This document shows, piece after piece, positions 42,205 to 50,302 of a stretch of DNA of 64,000 nt. The stretch comes from Lysinibacillus sp. BPa_S21. Its GTDB lineage: Bacteria; Bacillota; Bacilli; Bacillales_A; Planococcaceae. The stretch is taken from contig NZ_JALIRS010000006.1 in assembly GCF_023337795.1 (NCBI RefSeq), positions 1 to 64,000 of the forward strand. Direction: 5' to 3'. The translations under genes were made by a program, and so were the position numbers. Positions within the stretch are counted from its first letter, which is position 1, and each line of letters opens with the position of its first letter. Under the pieces are notes generated by a model. That model did no database searches. It saw only the letters and a program-made list of their open reading frames with translations, and had not been told where the DNA came from.

Positions 42205-42308
42205 CTTATCTATCAAGCCTTTGCCTGCTGGATTTGGCACAGTAACTTTATCATAAGTTCCGCTGCCGAGATTTCATTGGGCCAGTCCCTCCATCTCTCT
42301 TGATAAGA
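42205..42308 (-). ncRNA. SAM-I (S-box) riboswitch aptamer
   Basis: On the minus strand the conserved string CTTATCAAGAGAGATGGAG, then GGACTGGCCCAATGAAA, CGGCAGC, GTGCCAAATCCAGCAG and closing CTTGATAGATAAG match the S-box consensus, including the P1 helix (CTTATCAAG with CTTGATA..AAG). Binding of S-adenosylmethionine favours the downstream terminator in this class. Confidence 0.95.
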
Positions 42309-42526
42309 AGCAAATATATTATTTTTTTCACAATAAAATAAATAATATAATAAAATGTCGATTTTTGCAACACTTTTTTAATCAAACTTAACTTCAAAGC
42401 GCCATGTATGATTTGTTTGGGGTTACTATTCTTACGTAGCTAAATTTGATTGGAAGGGGGAAATAAAAGAAGTGTTGCAGCAATTGCTACTTTAAAAAGA
42501 GACGCCCTTGAGACAGTAAAAGGCGC

Positions 42527-42874
42527 CTAAAACATTTGTGGTAAAAATTCATTCATAAAGCGTTGATTTTTACGAAGCCATATTTTTAAAATCATACGAT
42601 GGGTTAGAAGGCTTTGTCTTTTTCTTGGTCTAGCCTTAGCTTCTATTAAACATTGTAGTAGAGTAAATGTTTCTGCTGCAAAGTCTTGAGGGTCAACGAG
42701 GACATCAAGCTTATAATCAATTAACTTAGTTGCCTGCACCTTTGTAAGTAATTGTGCAAAGCGTGTATTCATTTCTGGAAAGTTTTCTTCTAGTTCCAGG
42801 TCGATTAAAGTATATAATGTTTGTTCAATTTCAGCTTCGAGCGCTTGTAATTGTTCAATGGATGGCTGTGTCAA
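42527..42874 (-). CDS. 115-residue helical protein beside crcB genes, unknown
   Basis: A soluble, mostly helical protein (QLQALEAEIEQTLYTLIDLE...), with a basic stretch RPRKRQSLLTHRMILKIWLRK, and no signal peptide. It lies 30 bases downstream of the crcB pair on the same strand, so it may be in the fluoride operon. No family recognised. A hairpin (GGCGCC... / GGGCGTC, then TCTTTTT on the minus strand) about 42500-42535 is its terminator. Confidence 0.55.
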   Translation of the reverse strand: MTQPSIEQLQALEAEIEQTLYTLIDLELEENFPEMNTRFAQLLTKVQATKLIDYKLDVLVDPQDFAAETFTLLQCLIEAKARPRKRQSLLTHRMILKIWLRKNQRFMNEFLPQMF

Positions 42875-42904
42875 AAAATCACCTCTAGTTTTTCATCAAT
42901 GCTG

Positions 42905-43234
42905 CTACACAAGGGAAAAGCCAAGTGTAGCGAAAAGTAAACCGCATAAAACGGTAGTGCATATATAAATAATCGTTTGTTTCCATTTTTTCTGCCCTAA
43001 GAGCTGCAAACATTCAAAACCAAATGTTGAAAATGTTGTATAAGCTCCTAAAAAACCAAGCCCTATAAAATGCCAGATCCATTCACTTGGTTCGAATGCA
43101 AAGAGAAAGCCAATTGCAAAAGAACCCGTTATATTAATAAAAAACGTTGCCCATGGGTATGAATGGACAATCAATTTTCCTAGATAAAATCTCGTTAGTG
43201 CGCCCAAAAAGCCACCGATACCAATAACTATCAT
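42905..43234 (-). CDS. crcB: CrcB/Fluc fluoride channel subunit
   Basis: A 109-residue, four-helix protein with the Fluc hallmarks GGFLGALTRFYLG near the N-terminus and FLGAYTTFSTFGFE in helix 3. In Gram-positive bacteria two different CrcB subunits form a heterodimeric fluoride exporter. Its start overlaps the other crcB by four bases. Confidence 0.93.
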   Translation of the reverse strand: MIVIGIGGFLGALTRFYLGKLIVHSYPWATFFINITGSFAIGFLFAFEPSEWIWHFIGLGFLGAYTTFSTFGFECLQLLGQKKWKQTIIYICTTVLCGLLFATLGFSLV

Positions 43235-43593
43235 ACGATGCGCCCCTTTGCTACCTTAAATCCTAGCCAGGCAGAAACTAAACCGCCAAAAACACTCACT
43301 AAACTATAAAGAACGGCTTGAAGCCATTTACTATCCTGCAAAAGTAATAGTGTTTCTAATGAGAATGTCGAAAATGTCGTAAAGGCACCAAAAAAGCCTG
43401 TACCAATTCCTAAAATAATAGGTGTACGTTTTGTAAACGTTGTAAAGAGCCATGCTAAACAAAAGCAACCAATTATATTTATGCAAAGTGTCGCATATGG
43501 AAAACCACCGTTATTTGAAAGTGCTAGACCAATGCTATATCGACAGATGGCACCAAAAAATCCGCCAATTCCAACAGCTAAAAATGATTTCAA
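43231..43593 (-). CDS. crcB: CrcB/Fluc fluoride channel subunit
   Basis: A 120-residue CrcB protein: GGFFGAICRYSIGLAL, then FFGAFTTFSTFSLETL. It is the first gene of the pair (RBS AAGGAGTC, minus strand) and is translationally coupled to the second. No fluoride riboswitch was found in the short upstream region, which instead runs into the 21-base repeat array. Confidence 0.93.
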   Translation of the reverse strand: MKSFLAVGIGGFFGAICRYSIGLALSNNGGFPYATLCINIIGCFCLAWLFTTFTKRTPIILGIGTGFFGAFTTFSTFSLETLLLLQDSKWLQAVLYSLVSVFGGLVSAWLGFKVAKGRIV

Positions 43594-43657
43594 AATAAAG
43601 ACTCCTTAACTAAAATGTCTATAGTGAAAAGTGTATCATTTTATACCCACGTTGAGC

Positions 43658-43822
43658 GATAAATTTAAAAAGTTAGGTGATAAATTAGAAAAGTTAGGCG
43701 ATAAATTTAAAAAGTTAGGTGATAAATTTAAAAAGTTAGGTGATAAATTAGAAAAGTTAGGTGATAAATTAAAGTTGGGCGATAAACCTAGAAATAGTTC
43801 CGATAAATTAAAAATTTGTTCC
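43658..43822. repeat. 21-base tandem repeat array
   Basis: Five consecutive, nearly identical 21-base units (consensus GATAAATTtAAAAAGTTAGGt, from 43658 to 43762) are followed by an 18-base unit and two diverged units in which the 3' end changes to GTTCC. A frame through the array (GTG 43631 to 43873) encodes DKFKKLG heptads but lacks a convincing RBS. The GATAAA...GTTCC units match the array at 62065-62137. Confidence 0.8.
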
Positions 43823-43978
43823 GATAAATTGATTAATGACCCTATCGAACTATGCGAGTTAAAGTCAATATAAAAAGTTGTAGGGAAATTTCTAAATTAA
43901 AGGTTCTCCGATTTAGCAATTCGCTACTTTAAAGCGCTAACTACTTCCTAAAAAACACAAAAAATAACAGTGAGTTGG

Positions 43979-44006
43979 TTGACAAATATTTCTAAAGTAT
44001 GATAAT
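43979..44006 (+). promoter_or_regulatory. promoter of the bmr operon
   Basis: TTGACA (43979-43984) and GATAAT (44001-44006) with a 16-base spacer, about 45 bases before the leader ORF. Confidence 0.65.
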
Positions 44007-44050
44007 CTTCAAGAACACTATAACAATTTGAAGGAAAGGAGGGCATGACG

Positions 44051-44110
44051 ATGTTAATTTTATCAGTATCATATCAAAGTACAACTGCATACATCGTCCA
44101 TGTCTTCTAA
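44051..44110 (+). CDS. bmrB: BmrB-like leader peptide
   Basis: A 19-residue ORF (MLILSVSYQSTTAYIVHVF) with a strong RBS (AAAGGAGGG); an in-frame ATG also lies at 44045. It is followed by a hairpin (44112-44138) and a terminator, and then by the two ABC exporter genes. In Bacillus subtilis bmrB encodes a leader peptide whose translation controls attenuation of bmrCD in response to translation inhibitors. The symbol is given by position and architecture. Confidence 0.65.
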   Translation: MLILSVSYQSTTAYIVHVF

Positions 44111-44166
44111 CTTTTTATTTTGCGTTGCAAATAAAAGGCATGGGAAACTCCTGGCCTTTTATGAAG

Positions 44167-44204
44167 AGACACATGCTCTTTTTTGAGGGTATGTGTCTTT
44201 TTTG
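44167..44204 (+). terminator. attenuator terminator of bmrCD
   Basis: AGACACATgCTC and GAGGgtATGTGTCT form a strong stem, followed by TTTTTT. It lies between the leader ORF and bmrC. Confidence 0.85.
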
Positions 44205-44248
44205 TTGCAAAAAAGGGTTGTAGTGACCATAAAAAGGAGTGTATGTGT

Positions 44249-44305
44249 ATGCAAAACAAAGTACAAAAAATGATTTTCATCAAGGTATATCTGGATAGTG
44301 GGTAG
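44249..44305 (+). CDS. 18-codon ORF between attenuator and bmrC
   Basis: MQNKVQKMIFIKVYLDSG, preceded by AAAGGAGTG. It ends 39 bases before bmrC. It could be a second leader peptide. Confidence 0.35.
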   Translation: MQNKVQKMIFIKVYLDSG

Positions 44306-44344
44306 CAAAGCTTTAACAGCACTAGAGAAAGAAGGTTATAACGT

Positions 44345-46087
44345 ATGTTTGATGTTTTAAGTAAATTAAGCTGGTTTTTTAAGAAATATTGGAAGCAATA
44401 TACAATAGCTGTCGTACTCTTAATGATTGCGAGTGGCTTAGAAGTTGTTCCGCCGTATTTACTAGGGTCAATTATCGATATATTGACTGCTGGAGAAATG
44501 ACACCAGCTCTTTTAACGAAGTATATTTTGATTTTTGTAAGTATCATTATTGGGGGTTATGTCCTTAATTTTGTGTGGCAATTCAGACTTTTTGAAGGGG
44601 CTATTAACCTAGAGAAAATTTTACGTCGAAACCTAATGCAGCATTTCTTGCGGATGACGCCAACGTTTTATGAAAAAAATCGTACCGGAGATTTAATGGC
44701 CCGTGCGACGAATGATTTAAACGCAGTGTCACTGACTGCTGGGTTCGGGATTATGACATTGATTGATTCCACCATCTATATGGGCTGTATTATTTTTGCG
44801 ATGGGTTATATGATTTCGTGGAAGCTTACTTTTTTTGCCATGCTGCCAGTGCCAATTATGGCCGTCCTTATTCAATATTTAGGGAAAATTGTGCATGAGC
44901 GCTATATGAAGGCGCAGGATGTTTTTGGAGAGCTGAATGATAGTGTTCTAGAGTCAGTGGCAGGTGTGCGAGTTGTACGGGCATACGTACAAGAAAAAAA
45001 GGACGAAGCTAATTTTGCGGAGATGAGTGAGGTTGTGTATGAAAAAAATATGCATACCGCTAAAATTAACGCTTTATTTGGACCGATTACAAAGGTTGGT
45101 ACTGGAATTAGTTATGTTGTAGCGCTTGGCTATGGTGCTCATTTAGTAGCGATTGAGGCGATGACAGTTGGGCAACTTGTAACGTTCAATGTTTACTTGG
45201 GGTTAGCAGTTTGGCCAATATTTGCCATTGGGGAACTTATCAATGTGATGCAGCAAGGTAATGCTTCTCTTGATCGTGTACAGGAAACGCTAAACTACGA
45301 GATGGATGTTCGGAATATTGCGAATCCACAAACGATTGCGACACCGAATGCCATTGGCTTTGATGATTTAACATTCCAATATCCGATGAGTCAGGTGAAA
45401 AACCTTCAGGAAATTTCGTTGTCGCTGAAAAAGGGGCAAACACTTGGAATTGTTGGTAAAACGGGGGCGGGAAAAACAACCTTCCTACGACAATTATTAC
45501 GCGAGTATCCAATCGGCGAGGGGCAGCTATCGATTGATGGAGTTGATATTACTGCACAAACGAAGGAGCAGTTACTCGATTGGATTGGTTATGTTCCACA
45601 GGATCATGTTTTATTCTCACGTACTATTCGTGAAAATATTTTATTTGGAAAAGAAGATGCTACACAGGCTGAATTGCACCAGGCGATTCGTGCAGCATAC
45701 TTTGAAAAAGATTTGAAAAATTTACCGATGGGCCTAGAGACACTTGTTGGTGAAAAGGGTGTATCTCTTTCAGGTGGTCAAAAGCAACGTGTGTCCATTG
45801 CACGTGCTCTTATTAAAGACCCTGAAATATTAATGCTTGATGACTCGCTTTCTGCTGTAGACGCAAAAACAGAGGCAAGAATTATTGAAAATATACAGCG
45901 CGAACGACAAGATAAAACGACGATTATTACTACGCATCGTTTATCAGGAATTCAGCACGCCGATTTAATAATCGTGCTAGATGAAGGCCAAATTGTAGAG
46001 CAGGGAACACATGAGCAACTTCTTTCACAACAAGGATGGTATAAAGAGCAATTTGACCGTCAGCAGCTAGAAGGAGGTGCCTCATGA
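44345..46087 (+). CDS. bmrC: ABC multidrug exporter half-transporter BmrC
   Basis: A 580-residue half-transporter: six membrane helices (to about 300), then an ATPase domain with Walker A GKTGAGKTTFL, signature LSGGQKQRVSIARAL and H-loop. After Walker B the residue is Asp (LMLDDSLSAVD) instead of the catalytic Glu, so this subunit contributes the degenerate ATP site, as in B. subtilis BmrC. RBS AGAAGGT. Its stop overlaps the start of bmrD by four bases. The pair exports drugs and dyes and, in sporulating Bacillus, also has late-growth roles (family knowledge). Confidence 0.9.
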   Translation: MFDVLSKLSWFFKKYWKQYTIAVVLLMIASGLEVVPPYLLGSIIDILTAGEMTPALLTKYILIFVSIIIGGYVLNFVWQFRLFEGAINLEKILRRNLMQHFLRMTPTFYEKNRTGDLMARATNDLNAVSLTAGFGIMTLIDSTIYMGCIIFAMGYMISWKLTFFAMLPVPIMAVLIQYLGKIVHERYMKAQDVFGELNDSVLESVAGVRVVRAYVQEKKDEANFAEMSEVVYEKNMHTAKINALFGPITKVGTGISYVVALGYGAHLVAIEAMTVGQLVTFNVYLGLAVWPIFAIGELINVMQQGNASLDRVQETLNYEMDVRNIANPQTIATPNAIGFDDLTFQYPMSQVKNLQEISLSLKKGQTLGIVGKTGAGKTTFLRQLLREYPIGEGQLSIDGVDITAQTKEQLLDWIGYVPQDHVLFSRTIRENILFGKEDATQAELHQAIRAAYFEKDLKNLPMGLETLVGEKGVSLSGGQKQRVSIARALIKDPEILMLDDSLSAVDAKTEARIIENIQRERQDKTTIITTHRLSGIQHADLIIVLDEGQIVEQGTHEQLLSQQGWYKEQFDRQQLEGGAS

Positions 46088-47817
46088 GTACGAATCAACG
46101 TTTAACACGCTACGCAATGTATTTTAAAAAACCGATCCTACTTGGATTATTTTTCTTAACACTCGCCGTCTTTACGGAGCTTGTTGGGCCGTTTATTGCG
46201 AAGCATATTATTGATAATTACATGACAATTGGCCACATTGAATTACAACCAATCACTTGGCTATTACTTGTCTATTTACTTTTAGCAATCGCAACAGCTG
46301 TTTTACGCTATTTTATGTATATCTATTTACAGATGGGTGCCAACCGTGTTGTACAAAAATTACGTAAAGATGTCTTTGAGCATATTCAAACATTGCCAAT
46401 TCAATACTTTGATAATTTACCAGCAGGGAAAATTGTAGCCCGTGTAACGAATGATACCGAGGCTGTTCGTAATTTATATGTTCAAGTACTTTCAAACTTC
46501 GTTACGAGTTTAATTTCTATTGTAGGTGTTTATATCGCACTCTTTATTTTAAATTGGAAAATGGCATTCTTAGCATTGGCTATGATACCAGTCGTTTATT
46601 TATGGATGATTTTATACCGTAAAGTTGCTTCAAAATATAATGATGTGATCAGAACGAAAATTGCCGATATTAACGCAATGATTAATGAATCGATTCAAGG
46701 GATGACGATTATTCAAGCATTCCGTCGAGAGCAGCAAATGACGAAGGAATTTGATGATATGAATAATGAGCATTATGCGTATGAACGCAAGCTGCTTTTC
46801 CTGGATTCTGCAACTTCCTTCAACCTTGTTAATACATTAAGACTTCTTATGTTTACGATCTTTATTTTTTACTTTGGCACACAGTCATTTACGGCAACGG
46901 AAGTTATTTCAGCAGGGACATTGTATGCCTTTGTCGATTATTTAACGCGTTTATTTAATCCGATTACGAATATCGTCAATCAATTTTCTCAGCTTGAGCG
47001 CTCACTTGTTGCAGGAAAGCGCGTGTTTGAGGTGTTAGATATTGACGGGGAGCTAGTATCTGAAAAAAGTTTACCTAGATATAAAGGGAATGTAGTGTTT
47101 GAAGATGTTTCCTTTGCTTATAAAAATGATGAATACGTATTGAAAAACCTATCATTTGAAGCACATCAAGGTGAAACAATTGCCTTAGTGGGTCATACGG
47201 GGTCTGGGAAAAGTTCTATTATGAACTTATTGTTCCGTTTCTATGATCCTTCTAAAGGGAAAATTACGATTGATGGCATTGATATCACTTCGGTTCCTCG
47301 TCAAACAATGCGTGAACATATGGGGATTGTTCTACAGGACCCATACTTATTTACAGGTACTATAGCTTCGAACGTTAGCTTGAATAATCCTAAAATTTCG
47401 CGAGAAAAAATAGAAACTTCATTAAAGGCTGTTGGTGGGGAACGTGTTTTAGCGAACTTACCAAATGGCTATGATGAGCCAGTTATTGAGAAGGGGAGTA
47501 CACTGTCGTCTGGGCAGCGTCAGTTAATTTCCTTTGCACGTGCGCTTGCCTTTGATCCGGCTATTTTAATTTTAGATGAGGCTACTTCTAATATAGATAC
47601 GGAAACAGAGGAGATTATTCAGCATGCGATGGATGTGCTGAAAAAAGGACGTACAACATTCATCATCGCCCACCGACTTTCTACTATTAAAAATGCAGAT
47701 CGTATTCTTGTCTTAGATCGCGGTAAGATTGTTGAGCGTGGCACACATGATGAGCTATTAGCACAGGGTGGCATTTACGAAAAAATGTATCAAATGCAGG
47801 CGAATTCTTTGCAATAA
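46084..47817 (+). CDS. bmrD: ABC multidrug exporter half-transporter BmrD
   Basis: A 577-residue half-transporter with six membrane helices and an ATPase domain: Walker A GHTGSGKSS, signature LSSGQRQLISFARAL, Walker B LILDEATSNID with the catalytic Glu. It forms a heterodimer with BmrC, which lacks that Glu. B. subtilis BmrD is longer (about 670 residues), mainly through extra N-terminal/loop sequence not present here. It is co-translated with bmrC and followed by a terminator. Confidence 0.88.
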   Translation: MSTNQRLTRYAMYFKKPILLGLFFLTLAVFTELVGPFIAKHIIDNYMTIGHIELQPITWLLLVYLLLAIATAVLRYFMYIYLQMGANRVVQKLRKDVFEHIQTLPIQYFDNLPAGKIVARVTNDTEAVRNLYVQVLSNFVTSLISIVGVYIALFILNWKMAFLALAMIPVVYLWMILYRKVASKYNDVIRTKIADINAMINESIQGMTIIQAFRREQQMTKEFDDMNNEHYAYERKLLFLDSATSFNLVNTLRLLMFTIFIFYFGTQSFTATEVISAGTLYAFVDYLTRLFNPITNIVNQFSQLERSLVAGKRVFEVLDIDGELVSEKSLPRYKGNVVFEDVSFAYKNDEYVLKNLSFEAHQGETIALVGHTGSGKSSIMNLLFRFYDPSKGKITIDGIDITSVPRQTMREHMGIVLQDPYLFTGTIASNVSLNNPKISREKIETSLKAVGGERVLANLPNGYDEPVIEKGSTLSSGQRQLISFARALAFDPAILILDEATSNIDTETEEIIQHAMDVLKKGRTTFIIAHRLSTIKNADRILVLDRGKIVERGTHDELLAQGGIYEKMYQMQANSLQ

Positions 47818-47846
47818 TCATCTGAATGGTTACAGGAATAGTATAT

Positions 47847-47885
47847 ATGAAGCCCCACTTTATGAAAAAAGTGGGGCTTTCTATT
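47847..47885. terminator. bidirectional terminator after bmrD
   Basis: AAGCCCCACTTT and AAAGTGGGGCTT form a strong stem with T/A tails on both strands. Confidence 0.85.
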
Positions 47886-48256
47886 TAAGATTTTACATTT
47901 TTAAAGACATTGACAAAGAAGAACAGCACGGAGATTGCCACTGCAATACCGCCGCCAGATACAAAGAGTTCAAATAACCAGTGCGGTACATCTATATGGA
48001 CCATCATCATACCGACTAAGAGGAATGGTAATCCGATATTATAAAACCAAAATTGTGCTTTGGCCAGCCCTGTCTCGGCTGCATCTTTATATATTGAATA
48101 AATTAAACCGATAAAACCAGTTGTTAGCCAACCTACTACACCGATGTGTGCATGTGTCGCCGTCCATTCGAGTTGAATTGTATAATGCATAAACAGTCCA
48201 AAAGCCAAAGCAATCACTAAATATAAGACTGAAATCTTTATCCATTTAGCACCCAT
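47885..48256 (-). CDS. four-helix membrane protein, heme-copper-oxidase-like
   Basis: A 123-residue protein with four membrane helices. The motif ATHAHIGVVGWL on helix 2 resembles the His-containing helix of the cytochrome c oxidase subunit I fold, and similar short proteins are often annotated as cytochrome-c-oxidase-like. It is too short to be an oxidase. It may be a small heme- or NO-related membrane protein; unproven. RBS AAGGAGTTG. Confidence 0.6.
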   Translation of the reverse strand: MGAKWIKISVLYLVIALAFGLFMHYTIQLEWTATHAHIGVVGWLTTGFIGLIYSIYKDAAETGLAKAQFWFYNIGLPFLLVGMMMVHIDVPHWLFELFVSGGGIAVAISVLFFFVNVFKNVKS

Positions 48257-48430
48257 TTATAAACAACTCCTTTCCCGGAATGATTTAGCTAGCTATTACA
48301 GTTTATTCTTGTCGAATAAAAAAGATGACATATTATTCTTTGTAAAATAAAAAAGTGCTTTATTGTAAAATTCTAAATATTTAAGTAGAATAAAAGGATG
48401 AGAAGTAGAAATCTGACAATTGGAGGGTCT

Positions 48431-49864
48431 ATGAAAAAGAAAAAATTTTTTTTAATGATGATGGTAATGGTCTGTTGTTCTCCTATCATCTTCGTTGTGA
48501 AGGCAAGTGCTAGTGAGCAAACAATGACAAAAAAAGTGAATAGCGTCATTGCGAAAAATTGGAAGAACAACGAGTTTAGCATTACTGTACGAGATACAGA
48601 AAAGGGGAAGGTACTTTACAATAGAAATGGTGAAAAAATGATACGCCCTGCTTCTACGCATAAGCTGTTAGTTAGTGCCGCTGCATTGGATTTACTGGGA
48701 CCTGATTATCGCTTTGCTACAACGACATATGTTGATGGTCCAATTAAAGATGGGGTTCTTCACGGTAATATTTATTTACAAGGCGGAGGAGATCCAACGC
48801 TTTTACCTAATCATTTAGAGTCGTTTGCCAATGGCTTGAAAAAAATGGGGATCTCGAAAATTACGGGTTCCTTAATCGGGGATGATACTTGGTTTGATGC
48901 AGATCGTTTACCGAAGGGAATCGTACCTCAAGAAGAGGATCAACTATATGCTTCGCGAATTTCGGCATTAACGATTTCGCCAAATGATCAATATGATATT
49001 GCAACTGTGCAAGTGAAAGTGACAGGCTCAAAGGCCGGCACTGCGGCGAATGTTCAGCTTGTTCCGTTTGCAAGTACTATTCCGGTTGTAAACAAAACAA
49101 AAGTTGTTAAAAAGGGCCAGAAAAGTACTGTGAAAATTACAAGAGAATATGGTACAGAGCGAATCATTGTAACTGGTAATTTACCAGCAGGTTCACAGAA
49201 AAGTACATATGTCACTGTCTATAATCCAACTCTGTATACACTGGATGTATTTCGAGAAAAATTAGCCGCAAAAGGTATCCAAAAAATGCCTATTGCAACG
49301 GGTAAGATACCTGAAAATGCACAACGAGTAGGTATTTCAAATTCAAAACCATTAAAGGATATTAACTTTAAGTATTTAAAGCTAAGCCTTAATGGTATGG
49401 GAGATATGTTGACTAAACAACTTGGACGAGAGCTCCTTGGAGAAGGAAGCTGGTCGGCTGGGATCAAAGCGATTCGTAAATATGGTAGTGATATTGGGCT
49501 CAATATGGCGCAATGGTATTTTGAAGATGGTTCAGGTTTAAGTCACAAAAATCGAGTCAGCAGTATGCAAGAAAGTCTATTATTATATAAAGCTCGAAGC
49601 AAATCCTGGTATAACGCCTATTTAGATGCATTACCGCATGCTGGAAGAAAGGGTAGCCTAGTTGGAGCGACTTTAGAAAATCGTATGAAGGGCTATAGTG
49701 TTTCTGCTAAAACAGGCTATATTTCTGGAACTTATTCTTTAAGTGGTTATGTGAAAGGAAAAAGTGGCAAGTGGTATATCTTTAGTATTTTGACACAGGC
49801 CAATAAAACGTCAGCGATCCCAACGATTGATGAAATTGTTAAGCAGATTGCAAATGAAATGTAA
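48431..49864 (+). CDS. dacC: D-alanyl-D-alanine carboxypeptidase/endopeptidase (S13, PBP4 type)
   Basis: About 477 residues from ATG 48431 (RBS GGAGGG). A signal peptide (KKKKFFLMMMVMVCC...VVKASAS) leads to a class-C penicillin-binding protein. The catalytic triad motifs are visible: SxxK in RPASTHKLL, SxN-like in GSGLSHKNRV and KTG in SAKTGYISGT. The family trims peptidoglycan cross-links; the B. subtilis member DacC (PBP4a) has this size. Gene symbol by family. Confidence 0.88.
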   Translation: MKKKKFFLMMMVMVCCSPIIFVVKASASEQTMTKKVNSVIAKNWKNNEFSITVRDTEKGKVLYNRNGEKMIRPASTHKLLVSAAALDLLGPDYRFATTTYVDGPIKDGVLHGNIYLQGGGDPTLLPNHLESFANGLKKMGISKITGSLIGDDTWFDADRLPKGIVPQEEDQLYASRISALTISPNDQYDIATVQVKVTGSKAGTAANVQLVPFASTIPVVNKTKVVKKGQKSTVKITREYGTERIIVTGNLPAGSQKSTYVTVYNPTLYTLDVFREKLAAKGIQKMPIATGKIPENAQRVGISNSKPLKDINFKYLKLSLNGMGDMLTKQLGRELLGEGSWSAGIKAIRKYGSDIGLNMAQWYFEDGSGLSHKNRVSSMQESLLLYKARSKSWYNAYLDALPHAGRKGSLVGATLENRMKGYSVSAKTGYISGTYSLSGYVKGKSGKWYIFSILTQANKTSAIPTIDEIVKQIANEM

Positions 49865-50049
49865 AGGTGCTAAACAATTTAGTTCAGCGACAATTAGTTT
49901 ATCGGTTTTCCACAAGAAGACTCCTTCCTCAATCACGTGCAGGGCGTAGCACAGTGATAGGTGGGAGATGAATTGTGGTTGGCGTTAGCCAAAAGTATTT
50001 AAACACATCATGCCTTATAATCAGGCGTATCTAGGTAAGAATATAATAT

Positions 50050-50301
50050 TACTATTGTTGAGTGGAATCATGACAAAAACCATGTTCACATTTTGTTTAA
50101 AGCAAACCTAATACAGAATTATCCAAGTTCATCAATGCGTAGAAGAGTGCTAGTTCCCGACTGATAAAACGTGACTTCCCATTAGTTCGTAAAAAACTTT
50201 GGAAAGAAATGTTCTGGTCAAGAAGTTTTTGTTTGTTAACTACTGGTGGTTCGCCCATTCATGTGGTTAGAAAATACATCGAAAACCAAGGAATGAAGTG
50301 A
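50050..50301 (+). pseudogene. tnpA (Y1 transposase) remnant
   Basis: One frame reads IVEWNHDKNHVHILFKANL, containing the HUH-type motif HVH, and stops; after a frameshift near 50158 another frame reads LIKRDFPLVRKKLWKEMFWS, then KYIENQGMK and a stop at 50301. About half of a TnpA, including the N-terminal part, is lost, so the element can no longer transpose by itself. Confidence 0.7.
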
Positions 50302-50302
50302 G

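Noticed and set aside
43594-43660. Possible fluoride riboswitch before the crcB pair
   Set aside because: The short upstream region on the minus strand has no GATGG-type core or CTGATGA segment of the fluoride aptamer.
43658-43822. CRISPR array
   Set aside because: Repeats are directly adjacent without unique spacers and no cas genes are present.
43631-43873. 80-residue protein of DKFKKLG repeats
   Set aside because: No ribosome binding site, and the frame is a by-product of the 21-base repeat, whose relative at 62 kb is non-coding.
44107-44547. Minus-strand open frame of 146 codons over the bmr leader
   Set aside because: It overlaps the leader, terminator and bmrC start, has no ribosome binding site and no recognisable protein.
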